Position numbers and translations under genes: made by a program
Notes under the pieces: generated by a model
What the model was told of the DNA's origin: nothing
The model's input: only the letters and a program-made list of their open reading frames with translations
Databases searched by the model: none
Assembly: GCA_958299035.1 (NCBI GenBank)
Contig: CATQJL010000001.1
Span: forward strand, 6,936,284 to 7,000,283
Length of the DNA stretch: 64,000 bases
From: Cylicocyclus nassatus
Taxonomy: Eukaryota > Nematoda > Chromadorea > Rhabditida > Strongylidae
Direction of reading: 5' to 3'
Shown: in pieces, positions 51,731-61,830 of the stretch
Numbering within the stretch: the first letter of the stretch is position 1
Layout of the letters: each line of letters opens with the position of its first letter

Positions 51731-52233
51731 CACGTTGACGACGAGCCATTTTTTGGAGGTCTTTTTCTGTAGACGAGACGTTTCCGTGCATCCCTACGCC
51801 TGACCCACGTATGTATGCATGTATCCATGCACGAAACACAAAATGTGCAAGCCCCGCCCCATGTGGCAAGCTCCGCCCATTCGGCCAAAAATGTCGGAAA
51901 TTGTCCAGATTCTAAGAAGTCATGCAAATTTCGTGAAAAGTGGGCGGAGCTTGCCACTTAAGGGGCGGGGTTTGCCTGACGGTGGGCGGGGCTCTTCTAA
52001 ACGTTGTTTGAGATTTCTGCGTTTATCTAAAGCCTCATTCATGCTTTTTATGAAAAAAAAAGGGTTCTCATGAGAGGAATGGGAGTGGTCGGAGTTCGCC
52101 AAAAGGGACGGGGCTAATACACAAAGTACATCTGAGCCTATGTTGATTATATGAACAAAAACTAAGAGGATTGGACAGATAGTATTGAAATTAAGGCCGC
52201 CGCGCACCATTGCGCGGCACTGTCATCAACGTG
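51731..52233. mobile_element. piggyBac-type MITE (copy B)
   Basis: 503 bp from CACGTTGACGACG to the inverted CATCAACGTG, with intact TTAA at both sides (51727-51730 and 52234-52237). It has the same GC-box-rich interior as 8764-9264. Confidence 0.88.
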
Positions 52234-52317
52234 TTAATAAAAGAAAATCAAATGCATTTTCTATCAGCAAAAGTAAATTAGTGGATATATCGATCAGATC
52301 AATCCCTCATATCGTAC

Positions 52318-53138
52318 TGCTAAGGAGATAGAAAAACTTCGACATCCGACTTCTCGATTCCCCACAATCACAGCTTTTGAATGGTATATCTTGTTGAGGC
52401 TGCAAAAAATTCTTGCTTCCTGGCTCCAAAAAATTCTTGCTCCGGTGACTCATGAAAGCTGATACATTAAGGGGCAGGGTGGAGCAAACAGTAGTAAATA
52501 TCCCCAACCCATTTTGCAAAAGCTGAAAAGTTTTTCCGGCCAACAATCTATACTTTCGAAAGCTTAGGAAATGAAATTTGACGTAGACCGTCGACTTTCT
52601 AGGCCTTCTGATTGTGAGCTTTGCGATTCAAAAGATTATATCGTTTGATGTATCAGCTGATTTAGTGTGCTCATTTCCTGCTCTCTTATTGCAACGAAGA
52701 TGAACTATATTTATTAAAGAAGACTTGCTCCATAACACTTATAGATAATCAGCGGTAGTTAAGTCTTCGTTGGGCAGTGAAATCTAATAGTATTGAAAAT
52801 GTACATAAAATCAAATAATTTGCAGCGTTTTTTAGGTAGAATGGGAATAGGAAAAAGTCGAGGTCTACATCGAATGTCCACTTCCTAGACTTTTGAAATA
52901 TATATATATATATATATATATAGATTTTCGGGCGAAAAAACTTGTTAGTTCTCAAAAGATGGGTGAAAATATTTACTATTAGCTTGCTTACCCCGTCCCC
53001 TCAATGTATGGGCCTCTATTGGGTCACCGAAGCACGGACTTTTTGAAGCCAGGAAGTGGAATACCCCAACAAGCTATAACCATTTGAAAGCTTAGGAAGT
53101 GGGGATTCCAATGACCGCCGACATTTTTCTAGCCCCAT
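52318..53138. repeat. Foldback repeat about 0.8 kb (copy B)
   Basis: Paralogue of 9358-10168; same inverted arms, with a short TA microsatellite expanded at 52899-52922 in the right arm. Confidence 0.72.
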
Positions 53139-53496
53139 TCTACTGAGAAATACGCTGCATTTTATCTCTAACTATGCCCTTTTCAACAGCAGATTTCTGC
53201 CCAATGAAGTTCTGACTGCCGTAGATTATCGTCTATGTCACAGGGCAAGTGTTCATTGATAGAAGCAGACCGTCATTTTCTCGTAGCTTTTATCATCGTT
53301 GTAGAAGAGAGCAGATGAGCACATCAAATCAGGTGATAATACATTGGCCAGATAAAATTTTCTATATATCACGCACAAATGAGCAAGAAAAAAGTTGACA
53401 GCACGTGCCAATTCTCCGTGATTTCAGCTTCTAAACGGTGTGTAGCCTGTTAAGGCATTCCGCTTCTTGGTTAAAAAAAAGCCTCGCTAACTTCAG

Positions 53497-53874
53497 ATGT
53501 CTGCCGATCAATATGATATGCAGTCGCTATTAGCTTCCGCTCCTTCTCCCCCCCCCCCTCACTCGGTATTCTGGCGTACGCAGCAATCAACTAGCAGTAC
53601 ACATACTTCCCTTCACCCTTCAAGAGCGAGAGTAGCCAAGATCCCCTTCACCTGGAGAGGGCCAGACTCCTGCTACGCACCTTCCTTGGAAGGGGTCAAG
53701 ATTGGGGTTTTGGTATTCCACTTCCATGCGAAAGGGCTCCCTCTTGACAGGCCATCGCGCAAGTGCAAAGCTACAACATTAAATAAAAAGCAGGAGATAC
53801 GGTCGGAAAACTGCGAAACTTACGCCATGGAGGCGGGTCTTCATCCTGTGACTTTCTGCTTCGTTATAGAATAG
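53497..53874 (+). other. Unrecognised 125-aa ORF
   Basis: ATG directly after an AACTTCAG acceptor-like sequence, proline-rich start (C-run of 11), then a mixed region with CYAPSLEGVKIG. Intact here, frameshifted in copy A (10529-10904). No family recognised; a chance ORF cannot be excluded. Confidence 0.3.
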
Positions 53875-54680
53875 GTCACAGTTAAAGTCATATGATCAAG
53901 CGACTCTCATCTTAGCCTTGGCGCCCATTCCACTCGTCGAAACTCAAATTCTGGGGCAAATTATAGGACTTTGGAAAACGCATATCGCCTTTTCGCGCTC
54001 TCTAATGTGGGTTATCGGATTCAACGTAGCGGAAAACCTCAGGTAAGCGAATTTGCTAAAAATCGGGTTTTTTGCCCGGGGACTGCCTTCAGCCGCAGTT
54101 CGTTCTTCCTCCCTGCTTTCGTTGAGTACCTTCAGTTATACTTGTGCTTTGATACTGCTCAAAAAACAACGTTATCCGCATGGATGAACTCGACCCACAT
54201 TTTGAAAGTACCTCTAAGCAAGGATGTCAACTCATTAGTAAAGTGAATGTTTTGTAATGTTCTGGTTGGCTTATCCTCACCCTGCGTATCTGTGGTATAT
54301 TGATTTAGAATGAAGGAGTGTTTCTTTTGATGTCAATGATTGCAACATCACTCGCACTTCATCTACGTGGACAACAAGAATTCATTCAGCATTCAAGTCA
54401 TGCTTTTTACCATTTATAATTCTTTTTCAAACGGCCGTCAAAATTTCAGTAGTTTGGGCACACTACTATTTATCGGTGCAAAGCTGAATGAAGTGAAAGC
54501 GAGCAGGCGTGTTTCGACAGTAGAGAAAGTGCACCGGATCTTCCACTAACCCTCAGGTTGGTATAACATCAAAACACGCCTGACATTCTTCTGGGGTTTG
54601 ACACCTACACTGGAGGTTAGGTTGGAGCTACAGTGTACTTGGTGGGCCTGTTACCCAAAATCACTATGTTCCTTTGACTA

Positions 54681-55353
54681 AGGCCCGTATCCACGTACTT
54701 CCCCGCTGGAGAGGGGAGGGGATCTGAGAGGGAATGCGTCATATCTCGCTACTCTATGTATCTTTCTTCTTCCTTTTCTATTTGCTTATGGAGGTTCTCA
54801 TACCCCTATACCTGCGCATAATGGATGCCAGGTTACTGGCGTGATTGATTAGATTTTCACTATTTTGTGTGATCCGATCACCACTCAATTTCAATGCCAT
54901 TTATCTCCCTGAAAACTCAATGAAACGCTGTAAAATTGTACTGTGGGTATACTACGGTGTGCTTAAAATGATTATAGTAGAAAGAAGCGAAATCTCAGGA
55001 TATCGAGATCTTCGGTAATCCCTAGCTCGCGAGCCAGGGATCATCGAAAAATCCACAATTTTCAGATTCCTTTTCTTTTGTAGAAAATATGCTTAGCAGT
55101 GCCGTTGTATATCCTCACTACAATTTTACAGCTTTTTCACAGACTTTTCAGGAATTTAAATCACTTTGAAAATGAGAGGTGTCCCCCAGGATATCCCCTG
55201 GGATCCCCTGGGGATCACACGAGATGGCAAAAAATCAATCTTGTATGGAAGTGACCTGGCATCTATTATGCGCAGGTTTAACTGTATGAAAAGCTTTATA
55301 AGCAGGATAGAGAAAGAACCCTCCCCAGCGGGGATGTACGTGCATACGGGCCT
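54681..55353. mobile_element. Foldback element, AGGGCCG family (FB5, diverged)
   Basis: Left end AGGCCCGTATCCACGTACTT, right end GTACGTGCATACGGGCCT; near-palindromic with a centre near 55030 (CTAGCTCGCGAGCCAGGG). It shares CTTAGCAGTG and the GGGGATCA-type blocks with FB2-FB4. Flanks are CTA and AAA as for FB4. Confidence 0.75.
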
Positions 55354-55674
55354 AAATGGGCGTGATGTACTACACAAACACAGCCTTTGCGGTGTTCTTT
55401 CACATGCGGTCGAATACCTTTGAAAAAAAAATAGATATTACTGCAAATCTAGTATAGGCTTTGCTCAGAAGCTATGTTGCAGCGCATTTCTACTTTGTTG
55501 CGCCAAATAAACGTTTTTGCTTATGGGCATCAGTCACATGTTGTGTACCATTATTCAAATAGATTGTGAATATTTTTTACAAAAGATTACGCTTGCAGCA
55601 TGCGTGAATTTCACATAAACATTTTCTTACTCTAAGGATTCTCTTTCTTAGGCATATGAAACAAGGATATGCAA

Positions 55675-55785
55675 GATTTATGTCAAAGCCCGCACGAGTT
55701 CGAGTTTCTAAGGTTTTTGAAAACGAAGTCCCCCTGACTTTCGAAAAGTTTTACGAAGTCCCCTCTGACCCTTGCTTTATCCCCC
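55675..55785 (+). repeat. Dispersed repeat block a (partner 42200-42310)
   Basis: Shares TTTACGAAGTCCCCTCTGAC-type sequence and the reading FYEVPSDP with intron 8 of gene 2. Followed at 56040 by block b. Confidence 0.5.
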
Positions 55786-56039
55786 TCCCCATCTTCAATT
55801 GTTGGTGGATCCCCGCATGCTCGCTCAGTCCTTCACATAACCATTTACCCGCTGCGAGCTGAAAATCTCGCGATTTCAGGACGAATTCTCAAAGAAGAAT
55901 TATGAAATCCACAGAATTATGCTTCATAAAGCCCTATAAGGTCACAGAACAGATTAGCACGAGCAGAAGAAAGAGAAAGAAAAGAAAGAAGGATGAAAGA
56001 AATCATCAAAATATTGAATAAAAGCTGGAATTGAGAGTG

Positions 56040-56370
56040 AAAACTTAAAGGGAGAGGACGCAGAAAGGTCGACGCTGCGGCGCGAATCTAACAAGGCGAT
56101 TTTCGAAAAAAAAATGTGAATAAAAAACGGCGGACAGGGGGCGATATGAAACTGTTCCTATGCTCAGGGATAGATTCTTGGCCGAAGCATCCGTTCATGC
56201 TAAATAAATCCGAAATCTATGTGAAGTGAAGGAAATATATGCTCCAGACTCTATGCTCTGTCTATTTTCTCAGATCGTCCGGTGGCCGTCTGAAGACGGA
56301 CTAATTTTGGAGAAGGTATTACTTCACATAAGTCTCCAAATAATTTTACATAATTCTCCTGCAAATAATT
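56040..56370 (+). repeat. Dispersed repeat block b (partner 43085-43460)
   Basis: Same order and orientation as in intron 8, but without the intervening Tc1-like MITE. The reading frame is broken by stops. Confidence 0.5.
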
Positions 56371-56449
56371 TTCTATGTACACGATTCAATTTTGGTGTTA
56401 TTTACTTTGGCTTTGCTTTCAAATCGCGCGCACTTTCCGCCATGGAGCA

Positions 56450-58485
56450 TGTCAGTCGTGTGATAACCTGTCCGAAAAGCTACCCCAAACATTTGGCTAA
56501 ATGAACATTTTCAAGCTTACAGAAAGCTAGAACATTCAAAACTTTAAAACATTGACAGACCGGAAAGCAAAAAATGCTTCTCATGAAGAGGAAAAATAAT
56601 TGCATTATAACACACAAGTTGCCTCGTCGGTTGTCGTGCTGCGAGGTTTGGCTTGAACAGGTAGGGTGTGTTACTATAAAAAAACAATTTTGAAGAGTAA
56701 GAGCCAGTTGGAGATGCCAGAAAGAGGTATCGCATTTTGCTAACTTTATCCACCTCATAAAAACTATTCCAGAAGTTCAGAATAAGAGATTTTAAAAAAT
56801 TGACGAATTTAGGCATGATAAATCTATAATTCAAGATTTAGGATAGTTTTGGTGACCAGTATAGGAAATACGGGAACATGGCTGCGAAAAAAGGCAAAAA
56901 GCTGCGTGATAGTTCACAAAATATCCATACATCTTTATCATCTGATTTCAAGAGGGGACGAAACAATAACGAAATAACTTTCGAATCGGCTGATATCATG
57001 ATACACAAGCCGAAGAAAAATGCTTTTTTTGCTGTGCTTCACTTTTCGTGTCCCGGCTCAGTGGGTTCACCAGGAAACTGCTGACGAGTTAGTTGCAGAC
57101 ACTGCGTGTAGCCCATGCTCATATGACCCGTTTTTGCCTTTTCTACTCTCCACAAATTTTGTTTTTGAGCTTAATATTTGCCCGCTAAAAAATGGGTTTT
57201 TTCTGCATACTCCGTTCGCATCGCCATCTATTGCTCTACCTTCTCCGGAAAAAAAGCACGAATTGCCTCCGATTTTTTTATCACGATAAGAAGCGGAATT
57301 TTATAAACTCCGTCACACTCAAATCGTAGCTTGACGGTTATATCATCGCGCTAAGTAACAGTCACATTTCTAATTTTTGAAAAAAAAGAGAGTAGCCATA
57401 TGGGAAGGATTACCATTAACATCCAATGATATCTTACTTACACGAACAAATCATTCGGTCATATCGCATTACTTCGCTAAGTCCCTGTTATAAATGATAA
57501 TGAAAAATAATTAACTATGAGTTTTAGCGCAAACTTTGAAACACTTTGAAGCGTGAAGCCTGCCAGTAAATATGCGGATATTATTCCTAAAACGTTCTGT
57601 ACTGATTACTTTGCGCGTAAGATGCTCTTCGCTGCGGAGCTTTTCCAAAAATGACCAAGCGGTGATAGTCTCTAATGCTAACTTCTGCTTCGTTACTAGA
57701 GGGCGCGACGTGTGATTTCGGAAGAGCTAGAAACCTTGACGTATAAAGAGTTTAGAGAAGAATACCATACTCAGCTAATAAATGCCTAGTTATTTCAACA
57801 TCTGCCCTCAACTATCACACAAAGATTGGGGCTGATAAGTTGCTGGACTGTTGGAAAATTTTGAATCGGGTTACGGTTATGCTGGCATAACCGATCCTGT
57901 GTTTGCAATAGTCTAGCTTTTAATTTGCTCACCGGACAAATCGTTGTCGAAAAAAAAGCTAAAGGCTTGCAAACCAGCATAGGTTTCTTCTGGCGCAGTT
58001 GTGATGGATTGATGTGCAGAGTCTAGAAGTCGTCTATTTTTCGTACTCTATACGTCTTTGCAGAAAGTGTTTTGCGAAATTATTGGCATTCGAAGTCAAA
58101 TCTTGCAAACTCGTCTAGAGCCATTCATCAGTAGTCTTGCTTGTAAGCTCTTTAAGGAGTGCATTTGTGGGAACTTGTGACTCATCTGTTTGGAATTCTT
58201 GTCATTACAATTACTAAACAAATTGCGCAGGAAAGCAATGCGTTTTGGGTGCTAATCTGTTCTTATTCGCTTTGTATACTCAACCGAGAATATAGTTCCT
58301 CAAAGATGGCACCCAATTATGTATTAGCAACTGCCTCTTTGAAATTCCACTAAACTGATTCAAATTCTGAAGAATGTAGGAAATATTTTTGCAATGTAGG
58401 AAAAACATTTGCAATGAAAATCATTTGATGGAATGCTTTGAATACAGTAGTTCATAATGAGTTGAGGAGGAACATGGTCAGAGAT
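56450..58485. other. No recognised feature
   Basis: About 2 kb of AT-rich sequence. ORFs of 60-96 aa on both strands carry no motif I recognise. Confidence 0.45.
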
Positions 58486-58489
58486 GCGA

Positions 58490-59170
58490 TGGGGGGACGG
58501 GCCCACCAAAAGTGAAGGTGGTCCCAGGTACCACTGACCGGCCAAAAGTGAAGGTGGTAGGCCGGACACTCACCTCCCAAAAACGTCGACCGGGGAGGAG
58601 GGGGGGGGGGGAGCAATAACGTCTATACTTCCAGGTCACTGCCGTTAGTGCGTGGAAAATAAGCAAAACAAATGCAAAAGGGATCATTGAAAGCATATTT
58701 TTATGTATACAGCGTCATAAATATCTAAAGTAAACGTGCCTATCAAATAGTGTAATTGGAAGTAAAACTCAGCGGAACTGTACGTATTTTATTAATTAAA
58801 TTTTGTTATAATGTACAGCGAAGAAAGTAGGTCGATCCAGGCAGTAACCGACAAGCACCAGAATTTTGAATAATTGAATAGTGAAAAATCATGCGAAATT
58901 TTCACTGTTATAAATCTGATGTAGGAAGATGTCAGCGATTGCGACTTCAAAGATTTTCAAGAGTAAGCGGTGCTCTATCAGACAGTGAAAAAATCGAGTC
59001 GATTTAAGAGATCGCCGAAAACTAGAATTCTAAAAAATTACGCCATTTTAGCAGTGACAGCTGACAGTTAAACTGATATAAATTTTGAATGGGAAAGTGT
59101 GTGATGTTGCGACTTCATAGATTTTGTAGAGTATGGTCTGCCTTTTCAGAATATATCTTAGCCGTACAGA
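58490..59170 (-). mobile_element. Single arm of the large foldback element
   Basis: Inverted match to the right half of 39274-41227: AAAAGTGAAGGTGGT twice, CACTCACCTCCCAAAAACGT, then TCGATCCAGGCAGTAACCG and GTGACAGCTGACAGTT. The opposite arm is absent, so this is a truncated copy. Confidence 0.7.
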
Positions 59171-59580
59171 TCCATTGAATTTTACAAATTTTTAAACTAC
59201 CGTGCTCATGCACGTTTTTGACGTCGTTCTGAACGGCGCTCAAGCGGTTTTTTTTTCGCGGGAAAAACTGTGGAAGAGGTAGGAAGTGAGCTTCTTAGTC
59301 AACATCTTTTGTAGTTCAATAATGTCATTTTTTATCCGTGCAAAAATTTGTGTCGCCTATGGGAATCGAATACGCTGGTCTGAAGTATGCCTGAAAATTC
59401 AAAAAAAACTTGCAGAATCTCAAAACATTATTAAAGGTGTGTATGTGTGCTACAGATGCTGGACGCACCCAATGGCCTAGAATTTCTGCTTCCGAAAAAT
59501 CACTGAAGTTCTCAAGCAGGTTTTTTTTGAGATTGACATTCGTTTATGCAGGTTAGCGAGGAATGTGGGCAGGGGAGATG

Positions 59581-59650
59581 GGGGGGGGGGGGGGGGGGGG
59601 GGAGGAGGGAGTCGTACGGATGGGTACCTTCAAGGGGAGGGGGGGGGGGT
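59581..59650 (+). repeat. Long G-runs
   Basis: An uninterrupted run of 22 G at 59581-59602, another G-run at about 59641-59649, and a further one near 59749-59758. Such runs form G-quadruplexes and are prone to length error in sequencing. Confidence 0.9.
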
Positions 59651-59834
59651 TGTTTTCGAAAGATGTGCCTGACCTCTTTCTCAACTCTGGTAATGCTATC
59701 TTAGGTATATAGTTCAGGGGAAGAGGGTCTTATTAAGACAGCAATTAGGGGGGGGGGGTCGTAACCAGCGATCGTGTGCCACACCCCTTGCTTGACCCTG
59801 GTCATAGGCAGTTAATGTCCGCGTTTTCCACTAC

Positions 59835-60130
59835 ATCAGGAACTGTCTTCCTCATCGCCTGTAGGCTGTGTGGGGAGGAATACATAGGAGAGACAAGAAG
59901 GCATGCATCAGGATCGAGAAGCACATGAATGGGTTACGAAATTTACAATTGTCAGCCCCTTTGGGCCCCGCCGTATGCTGCGTCACCGAAACGCAGAGTT
60001 CGAATCTTGATAAGCATCAAAGGAACTGAAATTTCAACTTGAGGCCTGCTGGATTTCATTCAGAATCAGCATCAAAAAGATAGTGCATTGCTGTAATAAC
60101 TGAGTTCGCGCCATTAGTTGATTTGTGTTC
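59835..60130 (+). pseudogene. GIY-YIG endonuclease relic (Penelope-like C-terminus)
   Basis: Reads TVFLIACRLCGEEYIGETRR, the start of the GIY-YIG nuclease as found at the C-terminus of Penelope-like elements; a frame-shifted continuation includes a PLG motif and CIAVITEFAPLVDLC. Stops and frameshifts make it inactive. No RT domain is attached here; the RT relic at 22250-25040 may be of the same class. Confidence 0.65.
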
Positions 60131-61825
60131 TGGTCTTTCCAGCCACAGGGACCCTAGTAATCTCCATGGACGGACGTACGTGGTTGCAACCTAAGTTCGT
60201 TCAGCTTCATTCCTCAAGTCATGAATCTATTTGCTGGCGATTCTTATATCAAGAGTAAATCGCGAGCTGATACGTCACATTTAACACCATGATATTCTCG
60301 TGACAGAAAGTTAGCCGGCAACTAGATTTCCTTGCGAACTGAAACTGAGCTTGAGTTTACTGCTACCTTGTATGTCACGTCCGTGGAGATTACTACGACG
60401 ACCTTAGGAGACCGACTACTTTATCGCAGCGCATACCAGCCAACATACCAGCCAACGGTAGTCCCTAACAACCTTTGACGGCTAAGATTAGTTATGTTCC
60501 AGACTTAAACAAAAGTGTAGTAGACTTCTCAGATCTTTTCTTGCAGTTGAGGACATGTTTGGTAGGGTAATTCTAAAGGTATCTCAAAGACCTTATTGAC
60601 TCTGATGAAGGCAACCAGGCCGATATTGACTCTTATGAAGCCAATCAGGCCGACACATCAGCGGAATGAACTCTCTAACAATTTGGTGCCAGCTACACTT
60701 ACGCAAATATCTACAACCTCATGCCAAGATTTATCGACTGTCGAACATGGAACATTATCTTATAATCTTCTGAATCGTTGATGTGACGAAACAAATGTTA
60801 AGAAACTTCTTCAGGAGTGCTGGGAAGTGTTGGAGCCAATACTAAATCATGCAGTCGATCTGTTATGTGACCAAGACGATGGCTCAGTACATAAAGCCAT
60901 GGCTAATGAAGATGCGTCAGGGAAGTAACCGAGATGAACCATGCGAGCTGCCTACCTTGTTTCAATTTCTTATATGGTTGACACATTTAATGTTCTTTTT
61001 ACACTTCTTACAAGGTTTTTGTTCATAAATGTTGTAGATCTGGATTTGGCTGACATGAAACAAAACAGACTTGGTGAAACTAATGTTCAATGCACAAGTA
61101 CCGTGTAAATTATGTACCAAAAAGATGATTTTCAGCAGCTGCAAAGTCTCACACGTAATCCATGTTTTGACATTCTTTTATAATAGGACCGACTCCCCCC
61201 CCCCCTTTTACTGCTTTTTTCAAAAAAATTTCTGAGAAAGACTATGTATGTTGAGGTAGACTAGTCATTTATGACGTTATAAGGACATCATAATATCAGT
61301 TTTCCATGAATCTTGGCATTTTCATAATACCCCCTTTGACTGCTTAAGCCACCTACTCTTGTGATATTTTATTCTGCTTCTGCTTTGCCTTTGTCGGAGT
61401 CAGTATATGAGGTTTTGCCTTTCCAAACGCTTTATCACAGCATGTCGAACATCAATAAATTGTACAAATTGTACCACGTGCCATAAAGAAACTGTTATAA
61501 GGATAGAAATTGAGTATGGATGGTTTGACATTTTTACAGCTAAACTACATTTTAAAACTAGATTGTAATAGTCCATTTACAAATTGCTGCTATTGAATCT
61601 CGATTCACGAATTAATTATACTCATCGCTATATAATATGCTCATGGACGAGCGGTTTAGTCCCCATACCATTAATTACATCGGAATAAATTTAAAAACGG
61701 CAGCGCTCTCAATGCATGAAGCTTACCTAAAGCTTGTCATACCGGAGGTGCTGGACGTGTACGCAGGCTGACTCAATTGAAAGGAAATGGGCGAAGTAGC
61801 ATTTTGTGTAATCATTTCGAATTGC
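60130..61825. other. Unassigned right part of the copy B-specific segment
   Basis: No gene supported. Contains a 30-bp tandem pair at 60597-60656 and a C-run near 61195-61204. Confidence 0.45.
60597..60656 (+). repeat. Tandem duplication, 30-bp unit x2
   Basis: TTGACTCTGATGAAGGCAAC... followed by TTGACTCTTATGAAGCCAAT..., each ending CAGGCCGA plus two bases. Multiple of three, so a reading frame would be preserved, but no gene is evident. Confidence 0.75.
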
Positions 61826-61830
61826 AAACG

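Larger units (their letters stand above)
54214..61830. other. 7.6-kb segment present only in copy B
   Basis: In copy A the flanks meet directly at 11244-11247 (CCT joins AATGGAGATGCC). It holds FB5, a repeat also found in intron 8, a foldback arm also found in intron 6, G-runs and a GIY-YIG relic. It is either an insertion in copy B or the ancestral state deleted in copy A; no target duplication is evident. Confidence 0.8.
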
